Assembly: GCF_900142925.1 (NCBI RefSeq)
Contig: NZ_FRCN01000010.1
Span: 62,001 to 126,000 of the forward strand
DNA length: 64,000 bases
DNA from: Chitinophaga sp. CF418
Lineage (GTDB): Bacteria > Bacteroidota > Bacteroidia > Chitinophagales > Chitinophagaceae
Reading direction: 5' to 3'
Shown here: positions 18,538 to 28,672 of the stretch, in pieces
Layout: every line of letters starts with the position of its first letter
Numbering within the stretch: the first letter of the stretch is position 1
Notes under the pieces: model-generated
Database searches by the model: none
What the model was told of the DNA's origin: nothing
The model's input: the letters and a program-made list of their open reading frames with translations, nothing else
Translations under genes and position numbers: made by a program

Positions 18538-20844
18538 CTACTTTTCGTGAACAATGCCCAGCATATCTAACTGCTGTGAAATAATCTCGTCGACTTTACT
18601 TCTGTCCAGTGTGATCTCTGTATCAGCATTTAGTCGGCTCTCAATATAACCGAAAAACACGTCGTTGGCAGCAAGACTTTCTTCAATCTGTCCTCTTGAA
18701 AGCCCATCTAACACCAATGTCGTTGCTATGTTAGCAACCATTTGCTGGATCACAGCGATCAGCCTCATTGTTCTTACCGGAGCAGGCAGTAACTTGACCT
18801 TCTTTGAAGTCTCCGTCGTGGCGATATGTTCTGCTTCTTCACTCTTTTCTTCCAGCTTCTCAACCTTACGCTTCTCCCCCTTTTTCTTGTCATTTCTTGA
18901 CAAAGACGACCTGGTAGCATCCCGAATCACTCTATTATGCTCAATTTGCTGCCTGAGTAGTTCAATACTATCAGGCAATCCGCCATATATACCTTCGGCA
19001 TCTTCCTTCCGTCTGGCTCTCTCTTCAGTTACAAACGAATTCACATCTGAAGTCAATTCCGGATATTCCTGCGTAGGAGAACCTGGAGCAACGGGATGCC
19101 TGTGAAAATTATCCGAGAGCGAGGAAAAAGCACCTACCTGGGCCCCGAAAAAAGACCTCGTAAAGCCGGTCTCCTCCTTATCATTCCTCTCTGCCGCAAA
19201 ATCAAAAACGGATACGCTTAAATCACCTCCCGCAGACAACAACTCCGGACTGGTAAACTTGCCACCGGATGTCGAAGGCCCGATAATATTATTTATCCCC
19301 CAAAGCACTTTATTTCCCCCTCCTCTAATTTCCCGGTTTGTTGTAGACGTGGCAGTGATCTCCGCTCCTATTTCAAAATAATTTAAAATACGCTGGATCA
19401 ATTTCTCAATGACATCTTCGCGATCTTCGACTTTTTCATCGAAAGAGAGCATGTCGCTGTGAGCCGTGAGAAATACCTTTAACATCCCACTATATCGTTC
19501 CAGAATAGTATTCCAGTAATACTTTTCCTTAGTTTCTCTCTCCTTCCTCTCCCCGGTATCTTTAAGCCTTAAATCTTCACTTTCCGCTGCAGTTTCAATT
19601 TTGTTTAATGGCAACTTACTTCCTTTGAAGGCAGGCGCATATAAACCACCCTTATCCGGAGCGTCTTTGTACTTATTGGACACTTCCGTTTCGTCCCTTG
19701 CCGCCAGTTCTGCATCTTTGCTCGTGTCAATCTCCTTACCTTCCTTCCCTCCCCTTCCGCCACGTCCTCTGCCACGGCCCCCTCTGCCCCTGCCACGGCC
19801 CCTTTCAGTGCTTCCGGATGATCCTGCTTCGTCACCAGCATGACGCTCCTTTGCCTCCTTCTCCCGCCTTGCCCGCTCTATCCTGGTCTTCGCCGCCTTT
19901 ATTTTCGAATTTTCCGCTCTTATTGCGTCTCTACCCTTGACTTCTTCTAAATCATCGTCCGATGCCAAAAAAGCATTCCTGGAGTTAGCTTGCCCTGTCA
20001 TAATGTTGTCAAGCATGATAAGCCCAAGCGGAAATGTTCCCACACTTCTTACGGATTCCGGCACTGTCATTAACGTTGCCAGATATCCGAAATTCTGACG
20101 CTGACCTGTATCCACAATCAATTTGGGAACCACTCCATTCTTATAGAACTCCAGAATGTTTTGGGCTATTTCCGAATCCTCCCAGCCTGTGGCCTCTCGT
20201 ATCTCTGCAAATTTTGTGATAGCCAGCGTATAGGACACCCCCTTATCTGACGCAGTTTTCTCATCATCTTCCTCTTCTACTTCCTCCCCTTTTTCAGGAT
20301 GCTTATAAACCATCACATCTGTATTTCCGGTACCGGCGTGCGTTTTACCATACTGATTGTAAATGGCGGAGGCAAAGCCCTGATTGTCTGAAGATTTTAT
20401 ATTTATCGCACCTAGGTCCCTTGCTTTCTTATAGTCCATTGCAATCTGCCAGAAATCATTCAACGGCTTATTGCTCAGCGTGCGAATCGCTCCTAAAGAC
20501 TGCTCATCGTCCCAGTTCGTCCGCGTTGCGTTGGATGTTCCCTCAATACGCGGTGCTGATGGATAATCCTGTTTTGAAAATGCCAGGAACTTTTTATAAA
20601 GTGCGCTTATGATATCAAGTTCCGGTATTGAATGATTATTGGTGCCATCCGCCGCTTCGCTTGTACCGGTCATAATTTCCGCCCGCTGAATAACACCCCT
20701 GTTGTTATCGGGTACGCAGTCACGCATCATGCGCCGTTGAAATGGATGAACCGCAGGATGACTTCTCAAAGTCGAAAAACTACTGATGGCTGCAACAGCT
20801 CTTCTGGTATTGTCTTTAACAGGTGTTTTATCGCTATATGTCAT
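18538..20844 (-). CDS. Large effector-like protein with RG-rich centre, unknown function
   Basis: 768 residues, no signal peptide, very hydrophilic and rich in Glu, Lys and Arg. The first 54 residues contain AVHPFQRRMMRD and end in NNRGVIQRA; a short basic region ending in VIQR is typical of Bacteroidota and cyanobacterial proteins carried by extracellular contractile injection systems. I find no HExxH of the DUF4157 core. Residues 348-366 are an almost pure Arg-Gly tract. The regions 310-340 and 630-700 are highly charged and coil-like, including a KKKGEKRKVEK tract. The remaining blocks (about 75-300, 440-620, 710-768) look folded, but I recognise no family. It starts 172 bp after the M16 protease stop on the same strand. 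Confidence 0.75.
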   Translation of the reverse strand: MTYSDKTPVKDNTRRAVAAISSFSTLRSHPAVHPFQRRMMRDCVPDNNRGVIQRAEIMTGTSEAADGTNNHSIPELDIISALYKKFLAFSKQDYPSAPRIEGTSNATRTNWDDEQSLGAIRTLSNKPLNDFWQIAMDYKKARDLGAINIKSSDNQGFASAIYNQYGKTHAGTGNTDVMVYKHPEKGEEVEEEDDEKTASDKGVSYTLAITKFAEIREATGWEDSEIAQNILEFYKNGVVPKLIVDTGQRQNFGYLATLMTVPESVRSVGTFPLGLIMLDNIMTGQANSRNAFLASDDDLEEVKGRDAIRAENSKIKAAKTRIERARREKEAKERHAGDEAGSSGSTERGRGRGRGGRGRGRGGRGGKEGKEIDTSKDAELAARDETEVSNKYKDAPDKGGLYAPAFKGSKLPLNKIETAAESEDLRLKDTGERKERETKEKYYWNTILERYSGMLKVFLTAHSDMLSFDEKVEDREDVIEKLIQRILNYFEIGAEITATSTTNREIRGGGNKVLWGINNIIGPSTSGGKFTSPELLSAGGDLSVSVFDFAAERNDKEETGFTRSFFGAQVGAFSSLSDNFHRHPVAPGSPTQEYPELTSDVNSFVTEERARRKEDAEGIYGGLPDSIELLRQQIEHNRVIRDATRSSLSRNDKKKGEKRKVEKLEEKSEEAEHIATTETSKKVKLLPAPVRTMRLIAVIQQMVANIATTLVLDGLSRGQIEESLAANDVFFGYIESRLNADTEITLDRSKVDEIISQQLDMLGIVHEK

Positions 20845-21016
20845 GTCACAGTAATTGTATTGGGATATTCTGCCAGATAAATATACTCATTCTCAGGAAG
20901 GATCCTTCTAACTTTCCCAATGAACTGATTTACACAACCCTTCCTTCGGGAACGATTGCGTAACTTTTTCCACCAAAATGACAATTAATTCCTCCGAACG
21001 GTCTCTTATCTTAAAA

Positions 21017-23839
21017 TCACCTCCCTCCTTCCGGTAAATGCGTGAATATAAACAAGCTATTATCGTTGAAGTATTTCTTCGCTATTTCACGGATGCGCGC
21101 AGGTGTCACCTCATTCAGCTGATCATTATAATGCAGTAAACCGCTGATATCTTCATTGTCCCTGCTGGCATATACCAGTCTGTCCAGCCAGAAACCGTTA
21201 TCTTTCAGACTGAGCTCCATCGTACGTTGCTGCTCTGCAATAAATTTGCCTATATTCTCTTCTGAAGGGCCGTTTTCCCTGATCTTCCTCACCTCATCTC
21301 TTACAGAAGCTATCAGTTTCTCCGTTTGACCGGGCGCGGTAACAAAACTAATATTCAGTGAGAACCGGCTTTGCGGATACTTATAGGTAGCCGGAGATAC
21401 CTTTACGGTATAAATACCCTCCTCCTCTTCCCGCAGTCGTTGTACCAACCTTATCTGCAGACATTCAGACAATGCTTCCAGCAGCAGGTTGTCCTGTTGG
21501 GAATAAGCATATTTCCCGGCATAGGCCATTACTACAGTCGCCTTATCTGCCTTGCCAAGTCTTATTGTTTCGGCGACTCCTTTTTCAGGTGGATAAAGCC
21601 CCAGATCGGGCGCAGTCTCCTTCCTTCCACTTGCCGGCAGACTGGCTATATATTTCATCAACAGTGGTTCAATTTCTTCTACAGTAAAGCTACCCACGAA
21701 TGTAAACACAAAGTCACCTGCATCTGCAAACCTCTCCTTATAAATACTGAGCGCCCTGTCTGCATTGATCTTATCAATCCGTGGCAGGGTGATAGCTGTT
21801 TTCCTGATATTATCTTTGTAAAGGATCTTATTAACAGTATCAGCGAAAACAGCCTCAGGACTATTCCTGTTGTTCAGTACATTGGTACGGGCCTGGGCAA
21901 TACTTGCTGTAAAGAAATCTTTATCTATACGCGGGCTGGTAAAGTAAGCATGGACCAGTTCAAGGGCAGCAGGAAGATCATCCTTTCCACTGACACCACT
22001 GATACCTTCGTACCTGTCTGAAATATAAGGGATGACCTGTACATTCTTTCCCGATAGATAATTACGTAGCTGTGTAGGATTATAATTCCCCAATCCGCCA
22101 GAGCGAATAAAAGCGGCAGCATTACTGGCTGATTCAAAGTCGACATCAGGATAAAGCGAGGTTCCTCCTGGGCTATAAGCATACATCCTGATCTGGTTGT
22201 TGCTGAATGTTGTAGGTTTCAGCACAACGGTGACGCCATTGCTTAAACCAAGTGTCGTTGTACCCAAGACCTGATCATTAGTCTTCTTAATGATGCTACC
22301 GGCTGGAGGAATTGCTGCCAGCAGGCTATTCTGATTCGTTTCTTCCACATATGCACTAAGTTCACTGTTCCTCACTGCTGTTATCCAGGATAACAAAGTA
22401 GCTTCAGCTGGAACTTGCTCCTTCCATGAAGCCGGAGCAATAAGGAATATGTCGCGGTTCACATCTTTCATGTATTGCTGCACAATACCATTTACATCCT
22501 TCAATTGAATGCCCGGCACTATTTCCTGTGCAGTCTTATAGTAATAGTCTGTTCCGGGCGCCGGGTCTTTCCCCAGGAAATAATCCAGGTACTCGTCTGC
22601 GTAAGCCAGGGATTTCTGTTTATCTTTCTCCAGGTAACGCGCCTTCATTCCTTTCAGATAAGCATCTTTTACCCTGTTAAGCTCTCTCTCAGTAAAGCCA
22701 AAGCGTTTCACCCTTTCAATCTCTGAATATGCGGCATGCACACCATTTTCAATTTTACCCGGTTTGAGGACTATATTGATGCTAAAAGCGTCCAGCTTAT
22801 CGTACAGGTTTTCAAAGCCATTATCCGCCTTCACAAACTGTGGATCAGCTTTTCTTGCAACCTCTGTAAGCCTGGTATTGATCATGCGTTCATAAAACAT
22901 GCGCACCAGCTCTGAACGGTAATCCTGTACGGTGCGTACTGTCCGAACAGGTATCTTGTGCAGGACGCGCAGGTATGCCCCGGTCATTTCCGGGTCAGTG
23001 ACTATCAGGAAATGGTTCTCACCGGTCAGCCGTATTGTATACTGCTCTCTTTTACGGCTTTTGGCAGGCTTCTTAAGATCAGCAAAGAGTTGTTTGATCT
23101 CACGCTCCGTTTTATCCACATCAATATCCCCTACGATGATAATTCCCTGCAAGTCCGGTCGATACCAATCTTCATAGAAGGAACGGATCTCTTTGTAGCT
23201 GAAATGGTTTAATACCTCATCAGTTCCGATAGGCATACGTTCAGCGTAACGGGAATGATTGAATATCAACGGCAGTGTCTGATCCTGAATGCGGGCGTCA
23301 AGTCCGCTCCTCAGACGTTTTTCTTCCAGGATAACACCTCTTTCCTTATCAATTTCACTGTGCTCCAGCAGGGCTCCTTTGGCCCAGTCACGCATGATCT
23401 GAAACCCCTTCTTTAGTAAGAGACTGTCGTCGGAAGGGATGGGAAGCTTGTATACTGTTTCATCGAAAGCTGTATAGGCATTCAGATCTGCGCCGAATCG
23501 TACGCCTGATTTCTGCAGATAGTTCACCAGTTCATTCTTCGGAAAATGGGTGGTACCGTTGAAATTCATGTGTTCCAGGAAGTGTGCGAGCCCGCGCTGG
23601 CTGTCCGTCTCTAGGATTGATCCTGCTTTATTGGCAAGATACATGATGACCCGTCCGGAGGGTTCTGTATTTCTCCTGATAAAGTATTGAATACCGTTAG
23701 ACAATTTGCCTGTTTTAACTGCCGGGTCCAACGGGATAGCCAATGCAGGCATATTAGACCCGACTCCTTTTTTCTGACTGAAGCCAGGCAATGATAACAA
23801 TAAGAATGTTACAGGCAGACTAAATCTCAAAATCTTCAT
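21017..23839 (-). CDS. M16 family zinc peptidase (pitrilysin/insulinase-like)
   Basis: 940 residues from the ATG at 23839, where a signal peptide begins (MKILRFSLPVTFLLLSLPGF, then SQ). The start in the longer frame would overlap the upstream gene. The inverted zinc motif HFLEH lies at residues 86-90 and is followed by MNFNGTTHFPKN. The downstream Glu is in ERGVILEEKRLR (about 160-170). Two M16 halves are present (about 40-470 and 500-930), and the second lacks the motif, as usual. It degrades or trims peptides in the periplasm. It is the last gene of the operon with SusC/SusD and an ABC transporter, which suggests its substrate is a peptide handled by them. Confidence 0.94.
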   Translation of the reverse strand: MKILRFSLPVTFLLLSLPGFSQKKGVGSNMPALAIPLDPAVKTGKLSNGIQYFIRRNTEPSGRVIMYLANKAGSILETDSQRGLAHFLEHMNFNGTTHFPKNELVNYLQKSGVRFGADLNAYTAFDETVYKLPIPSDDSLLLKKGFQIMRDWAKGALLEHSEIDKERGVILEEKRLRSGLDARIQDQTLPLIFNHSRYAERMPIGTDEVLNHFSYKEIRSFYEDWYRPDLQGIIIVGDIDVDKTEREIKQLFADLKKPAKSRKREQYTIRLTGENHFLIVTDPEMTGAYLRVLHKIPVRTVRTVQDYRSELVRMFYERMINTRLTEVARKADPQFVKADNGFENLYDKLDAFSINIVLKPGKIENGVHAAYSEIERVKRFGFTERELNRVKDAYLKGMKARYLEKDKQKSLAYADEYLDYFLGKDPAPGTDYYYKTAQEIVPGIQLKDVNGIVQQYMKDVNRDIFLIAPASWKEQVPAEATLLSWITAVRNSELSAYVEETNQNSLLAAIPPAGSIIKKTNDQVLGTTTLGLSNGVTVVLKPTTFSNNQIRMYAYSPGGTSLYPDVDFESASNAAAFIRSGGLGNYNPTQLRNYLSGKNVQVIPYISDRYEGISGVSGKDDLPAALELVHAYFTSPRIDKDFFTASIAQARTNVLNNRNSPEAVFADTVNKILYKDNIRKTAITLPRIDKINADRALSIYKERFADAGDFVFTFVGSFTVEEIEPLLMKYIASLPASGRKETAPDLGLYPPEKGVAETIRLGKADKATVVMAYAGKYAYSQQDNLLLEALSECLQIRLVQRLREEEEGIYTVKVSPATYKYPQSRFSLNISFVTAPGQTEKLIASVRDEVRKIRENGPSEENIGKFIAEQQRTMELSLKDNGFWLDRLVYASRDNEDISGLLHYNDQLNEVTPARIREIAKKYFNDNSLFIFTHLPEGGR

Positions 23840-23913
23840 ATCAACACTGATGCATTTAAAAAATGAAGGCAGCATCAATGGATAACTGCCTTCGGATATA
23901 TAATGGTTGGTTA

Positions 23914-26208
23914 TTATCTTCTTTTTCTTCTGACGAGCATGATCGCTACACCTATCACTATCACAGCCGGCAATATTACAATCAGGAACCATTTCATGCT
24001 GGCTACACCACCTGCATTGACGAGTATACCGTCATCTATAGATGGTTCTTTATACACGTCAACAGGGAAGTTGTTGAAAGAAAACCATCTGAACAGCTCC
24101 ATCAGGAAAGTGAAATTGCCTGTCTGGATATTGCTTCTGAGCAGTTCCGCATTGCTCATAAAATCAGCATCTCCGGCTACCAGAATACGCTGCTCCCTGT
24201 TGTTGATCTTCCTTGTCAGTGCTGCCACTACAGGGAAGCGGCCTTTTTCATCTTTCAGATTGTTATCGAATTTCACAACGCGCAAGCTGTCATCCACCGG
24301 TGCTTTTCTCACTATAGTACTAACAGTATCAGTGACAATGAGCGGCACTATATTGAAGGTCTGTGATGCATCCGTATGACTCCATGAAACAGTTGCTGCT
24401 CCTGGGAATACCATTCCCGACATGAGACGTGGTGAAGACCTGGTATCAAGGATCTTCATCCCTTCTGCAGTAAGCGGAGCTTTGAACAGTGAGGGCGCGA
24501 AGTCTTCACTCTGCTGCAATACGATACCTGTATCAAATTGCACTCCCAGGATGTCGAGCACTGGTTTCAGTATATCCTTTCTTTTAGGCTCACCGGCTAT
24601 GAGCAGATTTCCACCGGCATCGATATAAGATTTTATCCTGGACAGTTCAAGATCTGTATAAGGTGTACCGGGATCTGCGATCACCAGTACGGCAGCACCG
24701 GCAGGTATATCGAACTCTTGCAGCGATAACTCCTCTACATCAAAACCCTGATTGATCAATGAACTCCTGAAGGTGATCTCAGTAGTAGGCAATTTCACAT
24801 CATTATCTCCCATTCTGCGGACGCTTCTTTCATTATGGCCAGTCAGAAAGACCGCTTTGGCAGGAGTTACAGACAGGCGTTTAAACGCAGCAGCAAACTC
24901 TTTTTCGCCTGGCTGACGCATGATATCGTTATACATCCTCAGATAGGATGTTTTATTGCCATACTGTAGTATGCGCACCATCCTGTTCTGTTCTGCACGC
25001 AGATCAATTTTCTTCCTGATCTCCCGGGGAGAGAGAAAATCTTTAAAATCCATATCCATGGAAGCGGCCATTTTACGGGCTACTTCTTTTGCAGACAAGC
25101 CTTTGTTACGGGTGAAGAGATCAATGTTATTGGTCGTATCGTAGTAGTAAACGTATTGAACCTCTATATCATGCTTAAAGCGGAAATAAGGTGCATACCT
25201 TGCCAGATCCGAGTTCCGGGCCGCAGGCAATCCACTATAGTAGTTTTCATCCAGGATGTTGACATAGGTTGTCACCTTTACCGGCCCCTTCAATCCTGCC
25301 AGTATATGTTGTGTATTTTCTGCCAGCGTACGCCTTTTGTTGGCAGTCATATCTTTGTATAACGCGAGCTGTGGACGGGCAGTAATGTAACCGGTCAGTA
25401 ATGCTCCCATGATAAGCAAAGCATATCTCGCTGATTTCAAGGGCAAGGATCGTGACTCCCTGTCACCTTTCAGTTTGAGTATGGTCAATCCTACAAACAG
25501 ACCGATCACGATGAGGAAGTAACATATGTCTTTACTGGTGATAAGACCATCAATAAACTCATCCACACGTCCGGAGATCGACAGGAAGTAGGTCAGGTCG
25601 CGTACGAAATCAATATCCTGCCACAGATGTCCGACGTAACTGAGGGCGGCCAGTAATGCCAATGTACTGATAGCAGCAACTACCTGGTATGTTGTAAGAG
25701 AGGACATAAACAGTCCGATGGCTGAATACGCGCAGATCTGGAGGAAGAGTCCTATGATACCCGAACCGATCAGGGAGAGGTCAGCGTTTTTAATAGTGAA
25801 TGCGGCACATACCTGCAGTAATATCAGACAGAGCATGAGCAGTATACAATAGGCTACCATTGCCAGGTATTTACCCCATACAACAGCATTCACTTTAACA
25901 GGTGAAGAATATACAAGCTTGATGGAACCACTTCCTGTTTCGCGGCTGATAAGTCCCATGGTCAGCAAGGGAATATACAGGTACAGGTATTCTTTTATTT
26001 TGATAAACGTCCCGGCATAACCGGAAAACACAACATCAGTCATCCCCGGGGAAGCCATTCCCATTTGCTGGGCACGTTCCATTCTTTCTATCAGGTTGCT
26101 GAACTCCAGGCCTGACTGTATCATGAATATGACCAATACCACCCAGGCAACAGGAGAAAAGAACAGATTACTCAATTCCAGCCGTGCTATTCTGAAAGCA
26201 ATTTTCAT
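23914..26208 (-). CDS. Fused ABC-2 permease and GldG-like auxiliary protein
   Basis: 764 residues. Residues 1-240 are an ABC-2 permease with about six membrane helices and the motif GLISRETGSGSIKLVYSSPV, as in GldF. After another helix near 265, residues 285-700 are the GldG-type ABC_transp_aux domain (VKVTTYVNILDENYYSGLP, then KAVFLTGHNERSV, LVIADPGTPYTDLELSRIKS, GNLLIAGEPKR, RILVAGDADFMSN). The protein ends in a final membrane helix and a Lys/Arg tail. In Flavobacterium, GldF and GldG are separate; here they form one chain. It starts 5 bp after the ATPase stop, so the two form one transporter. Confidence 0.92.
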   Translation of the reverse strand: MKIAFRIARLELSNLFFSPVAWVVLVIFMIQSGLEFSNLIERMERAQQMGMASPGMTDVVFSGYAGTFIKIKEYLYLYIPLLTMGLISRETGSGSIKLVYSSPVKVNAVVWGKYLAMVAYCILLMLCLILLQVCAAFTIKNADLSLIGSGIIGLFLQICAYSAIGLFMSSLTTYQVVAAISTLALLAALSYVGHLWQDIDFVRDLTYFLSISGRVDEFIDGLITSKDICYFLIVIGLFVGLTILKLKGDRESRSLPLKSARYALLIMGALLTGYITARPQLALYKDMTANKRRTLAENTQHILAGLKGPVKVTTYVNILDENYYSGLPAARNSDLARYAPYFRFKHDIEVQYVYYYDTTNNIDLFTRNKGLSAKEVARKMAASMDMDFKDFLSPREIRKKIDLRAEQNRMVRILQYGNKTSYLRMYNDIMRQPGEKEFAAAFKRLSVTPAKAVFLTGHNERSVRRMGDNDVKLPTTEITFRSSLINQGFDVEELSLQEFDIPAGAAVLVIADPGTPYTDLELSRIKSYIDAGGNLLIAGEPKRKDILKPVLDILGVQFDTGIVLQQSEDFAPSLFKAPLTAEGMKILDTRSSPRLMSGMVFPGAATVSWSHTDASQTFNIVPLIVTDTVSTIVRKAPVDDSLRVVKFDNNLKDEKGRFPVVAALTRKINNREQRILVAGDADFMSNAELLRSNIQTGNFTFLMELFRWFSFNNFPVDVYKEPSIDDGILVNAGGVASMKWFLIVILPAVIVIGVAIMLVRRKRR

Positions 26209-26213
26209 CTTAA

Positions 26214-27140
26214 TTATTTTGTCTTATTTGATAAACGTGCAAATATTTCCTCGAGCGAACTTCTTTCCAGCTGGATCTCCTGCATGGCCCATCCCCGTTC
26301 CACACTAAGCCTGATCATTTCTCCGCTGATATCAGGAGCCGTATTGAAGCTGATCCTGATCTTATTTGATGAAAGCTGCTGTACCTGTGTAACTCCTTCA
26401 ATGGCTAGTAATTCTGCTTCTGAGGGAGGGTTCTTAAGATGCAGTATCATAGAATCAGGGGAGATATAGTTATTAAAATCATCCACCGTTCCACTGAAAA
26501 CAACCACCCCCTGCTCTATCATCTTGATCGTATTGCAGGTAGCCTGTACCTCTGAAAGTATATGCGATGAAAATATCACGGAGCGATCCTCTCCTATTTC
26601 CCTGATAAGGCCTCTTACTTCCGCAATCTGGTTAGGGTCCAGACCATTGGTAGGTTCGTCCAGTACAACGAGCTTAGGCTTGTGGATAATGGCCTGTGCA
26701 ATACCAACACGTTGCTTATAACCACCGGACAGGTTCTTTATCAGCCGGTTACTGAAGTGCGCAATGCCGCATCTTTCTTTGGCCTCATCCATCGATGAGC
26801 GGATCTTATTGGCGGGAATAAGGCGCATATAAGCACAATGACGAAGGTATTCATCGACGGTCAGGTCAAGGTACAATGGTGCATTCTGTGGCAGGAATCC
26901 AATCAGTTTCTTGGCTTCCAGCGGCCGTTCCCTGAGATCGATACCATCTATCAGTACTCTTCCTTCGGTTTGATTCAACACGCCACAGAGGATATTCATA
27001 GTAGTGGATTTTCCGGCACCATTGGAACCGAGAAAACCGGTCACTCCTTTCTGCCTTATTTCAAGGTTGATATCCTTTATAGCCCAGGCTTTGCTGTACC
27101 TGTGCGACAGGTTTTCGATTTTAATGATACTTGTATTCAT
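26214..27140 (-). CDS. ABC transporter ATP-binding protein (GldA-like)
   Basis: 308 residues. Walker A is FLGSNGAGKSTTMN at about 37-49, the Q-loop is near IGFLPQNAPLY, the signature is NLSGGYKQRVGIAQA near 137, Walker B is LVVLDEPTNGLDPNQ near 155, and the switch His is in VIFSSHILSE. A C-terminal extension of about 90 residues matches the GldA/DrrA type (export of drugs, peptides or lipids). It powers the GldF-GldG fusion encoded just downstream. It is separated from the SusD gene upstream by 119 bp that contain a hairpin. Confidence 0.94.
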   Translation of the reverse strand: MNTSIIKIENLSHRYSKAWAIKDINLEIRQKGVTGFLGSNGAGKSTTMNILCGVLNQTEGRVLIDGIDLRERPLEAKKLIGFLPQNAPLYLDLTVDEYLRHCAYMRLIPANKIRSSMDEAKERCGIAHFSNRLIKNLSGGYKQRVGIAQAIIHKPKLVVLDEPTNGLDPNQIAEVRGLIREIGEDRSVIFSSHILSEVQATCNTIKMIEQGVVVFSGTVDDFNNYISPDSMILHLKNPPSEAELLAIEGVTQVQQLSSNKIRISFNTAPDISGEMIRLSVERGWAMQEIQLERSSLEEIFARLSNKTK

Positions 27141-27227
27141 AGACTGATTTCCTTGGTAAACTCAAATAGTTGCCCGGGCACCAGGTACTGATGCGTCAGG
27201 ATTTGATAGCAGTATTTGAATGAAATA

Positions 27228-27252
27228 CCCGGAACACAGTGTGTGTTCCGGG
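27228..27252. promoter_or_regulatory. Intercistronic hairpin between SusD and the ABC genes
   Basis: CCCGGAACAC (27228-27237) pairs perfectly with GTGTTCCGGG (27243-27252) around a 5-nt loop, just after the SusD stop. There is no T-run on the minus strand, so it may stabilise the susCD message or cause partial termination rather than end the operon. Confidence 0.55.
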
Positions 27253-27259
27253 CACAGGA

Positions 27260-28672
27260 CTATTCGTAGTCCGGGTTTTGTCTCAGGTTAGGATTGGCGT
27301 TTATAGCAACCTGCGGCAGCGGGAAATAGGCGGCACGCGGTTGCCATGTTGATTTCAGTGCTCCCAGTACGGTATTGATACGTCCTGTTCTGCGCAGGTC
27401 GAACCAGCGATGGCCGTTTTCGCAGAAGAATTCATGACGGTTCTCTTCTTCAATCTGCAGTGCAATAGTGGCAGCATCGGTAGCAGCGCTTGCTTCAAGG
27501 CCTGCGCGTACGCGAACTACATTCATATCATCGCGGCCTTCAACAGCGCGCTCCTGTTGCAATTTTGCTTCTGCACGTATCAGGTATTGCTCTGCCAACC
27601 TCAGAGGTGTAGGCGCTTCCATGCGGCCCGCGCCATTAGCATTGGTAATGACCTTGAATTTATATGGCTGATGGTTCACTACACCCAGGTAAGTGGTATC
27701 CCTGATCCAGTCTGTACGTCTGAGATCACCATCTTCAAAACTGCTCATAAATTCAGGCCTCAATGAATACTGTGTATAGGTGCTGGCGAAAGACATCCCT
27801 TCATAGGTATAACCTGTGGTTGGAGAAATGTAAGAGCCGAACTGCAGGATAGCTTCCCTGCTGTTTCTCAGGAAGACATCGCTGAGTGTTTCAGAAGTAT
27901 TCATCGCGAACAGTGCACCACCACCATCTATCACCTTACTGGCTTCTGCTTCCGCGAGTGCCCATTGTTCCGTATAGAGATATACTCTTGCCAGCAATGC
28001 ACTGGCAGCCCATTTTGTGATGACTGTCCTTGCACCGGGTACAGAGGAAAAGTCTGCAGGCAATACATCCCGTGCCTGCACAAGGTCTGTGATGATCTGT
28101 TCGTAAATAGCAGCCTGCGTTACTTTAGGCGCCAGGGCTGTCTGGTTGACATCTGTAATCAGGATGAGCGGTACATCTTTATACAGGTTTGCCAGGTAGA
28201 AGTAACACAGTCCCCGCATGAACTTTGCATTCCCCGCGATTTGTGTTTTCAGCGAATCGCTGAGGGCTGTTGATCTTTCCACACCTTCCAGCAAAGCATT
28301 AAAGCGGTATATATTTGCATACAGATCCGCCCACAGGGAGTTGAGGGTTGACACAGCAGAAGTACTGGACAGTGGCGTATAGGTATTGTTCTCTGTTTCC
28401 TCGTAATTGGTATTGGCAAGGAATCTGAGTTCATCGGCTGCCATAGATGTGCTGGCAGTCATATAAACAGCCATAGTCAGTGAGTTGGTGGTACTGCTCA
28501 TAGCGCCGGACAATGCAGACAAGGCCGTCTGTTTTGAACTGAACACCAATTCACTGGACATCTCTGTAACAGGTGCAGGAATTTCGATTAGTTTTTCGCA
28601 GCCGGACAAGCCTGTCGCAATCAATATGCCGGCTAATATTTTTTTACTATTGATAAGTGTTGTCAGTCTCAT
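27260..28672 (-). CDS. RagB/SusD-family nutrient-uptake lipoprotein
   Basis: 470 residues. The signal sequence has the lipobox GLSGC (Cys25). The N-terminal SusD-like region shows TLNSLWADLYANIYRFNALL, and the C-terminal RagB domain ends with EENRHEFFCENGHRWFDLRR and AAYFPLPQVAINANPNLRQN, the standard SusD ending. It sits on the cell surface as the lid of the SusC channel encoded just upstream; the SusC stop and this ATG overlap by one base. In this operon the ligand is more likely a peptide than a glycan, because the neighbours are a protease and an exporter. Confidence 0.95.
   Translation of the reverse strand: MRLTTLINSKKILAGILIATGLSGCEKLIEIPAPVTEMSSELVFSSKQTALSALSGAMSSTTNSLTMAVYMTASTSMAADELRFLANTNYEETENNTYTPLSSTSAVSTLNSLWADLYANIYRFNALLEGVERSTALSDSLKTQIAGNAKFMRGLCYFYLANLYKDVPLILITDVNQTALAPKVTQAAIYEQIITDLVQARDVLPADFSSVPGARTVITKWAASALLARVYLYTEQWALAEAEASKVIDGGGALFAMNTSETLSDVFLRNSREAILQFGSYISPTTGYTYEGMSFASTYTQYSLRPEFMSSFEDGDLRRTDWIRDTTYLGVVNHQPYKFKVITNANGAGRMEAPTPLRLAEQYLIRAEAKLQQERAVEGRDDMNVVRVRAGLEASAATDAATIALQIEEENRHEFFCENGHRWFDLRRTGRINTVLGALKSTWQPRAAYFPLPQVAINANPNLRQNPDYE

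Noticed and set aside
18538..20844. DUF4157 eCIS core protein
   Set aside because: The VIQR-like N-terminus is present but the HExxH-QQ core motif of DUF4157 could not be found, so only an effector-like label is given.
23863..24379. Two long plus-strand frames at the end of the GldG-like gene
   Set aside because: Both are antisense shadows of the permease-GldG fusion and show no conserved motif.
21017..27140. Gliding motility locus
   Set aside because: Only GldA/F/G-type transporter parts are present, together with SusC/D and M16; no other gld or spr genes are seen.
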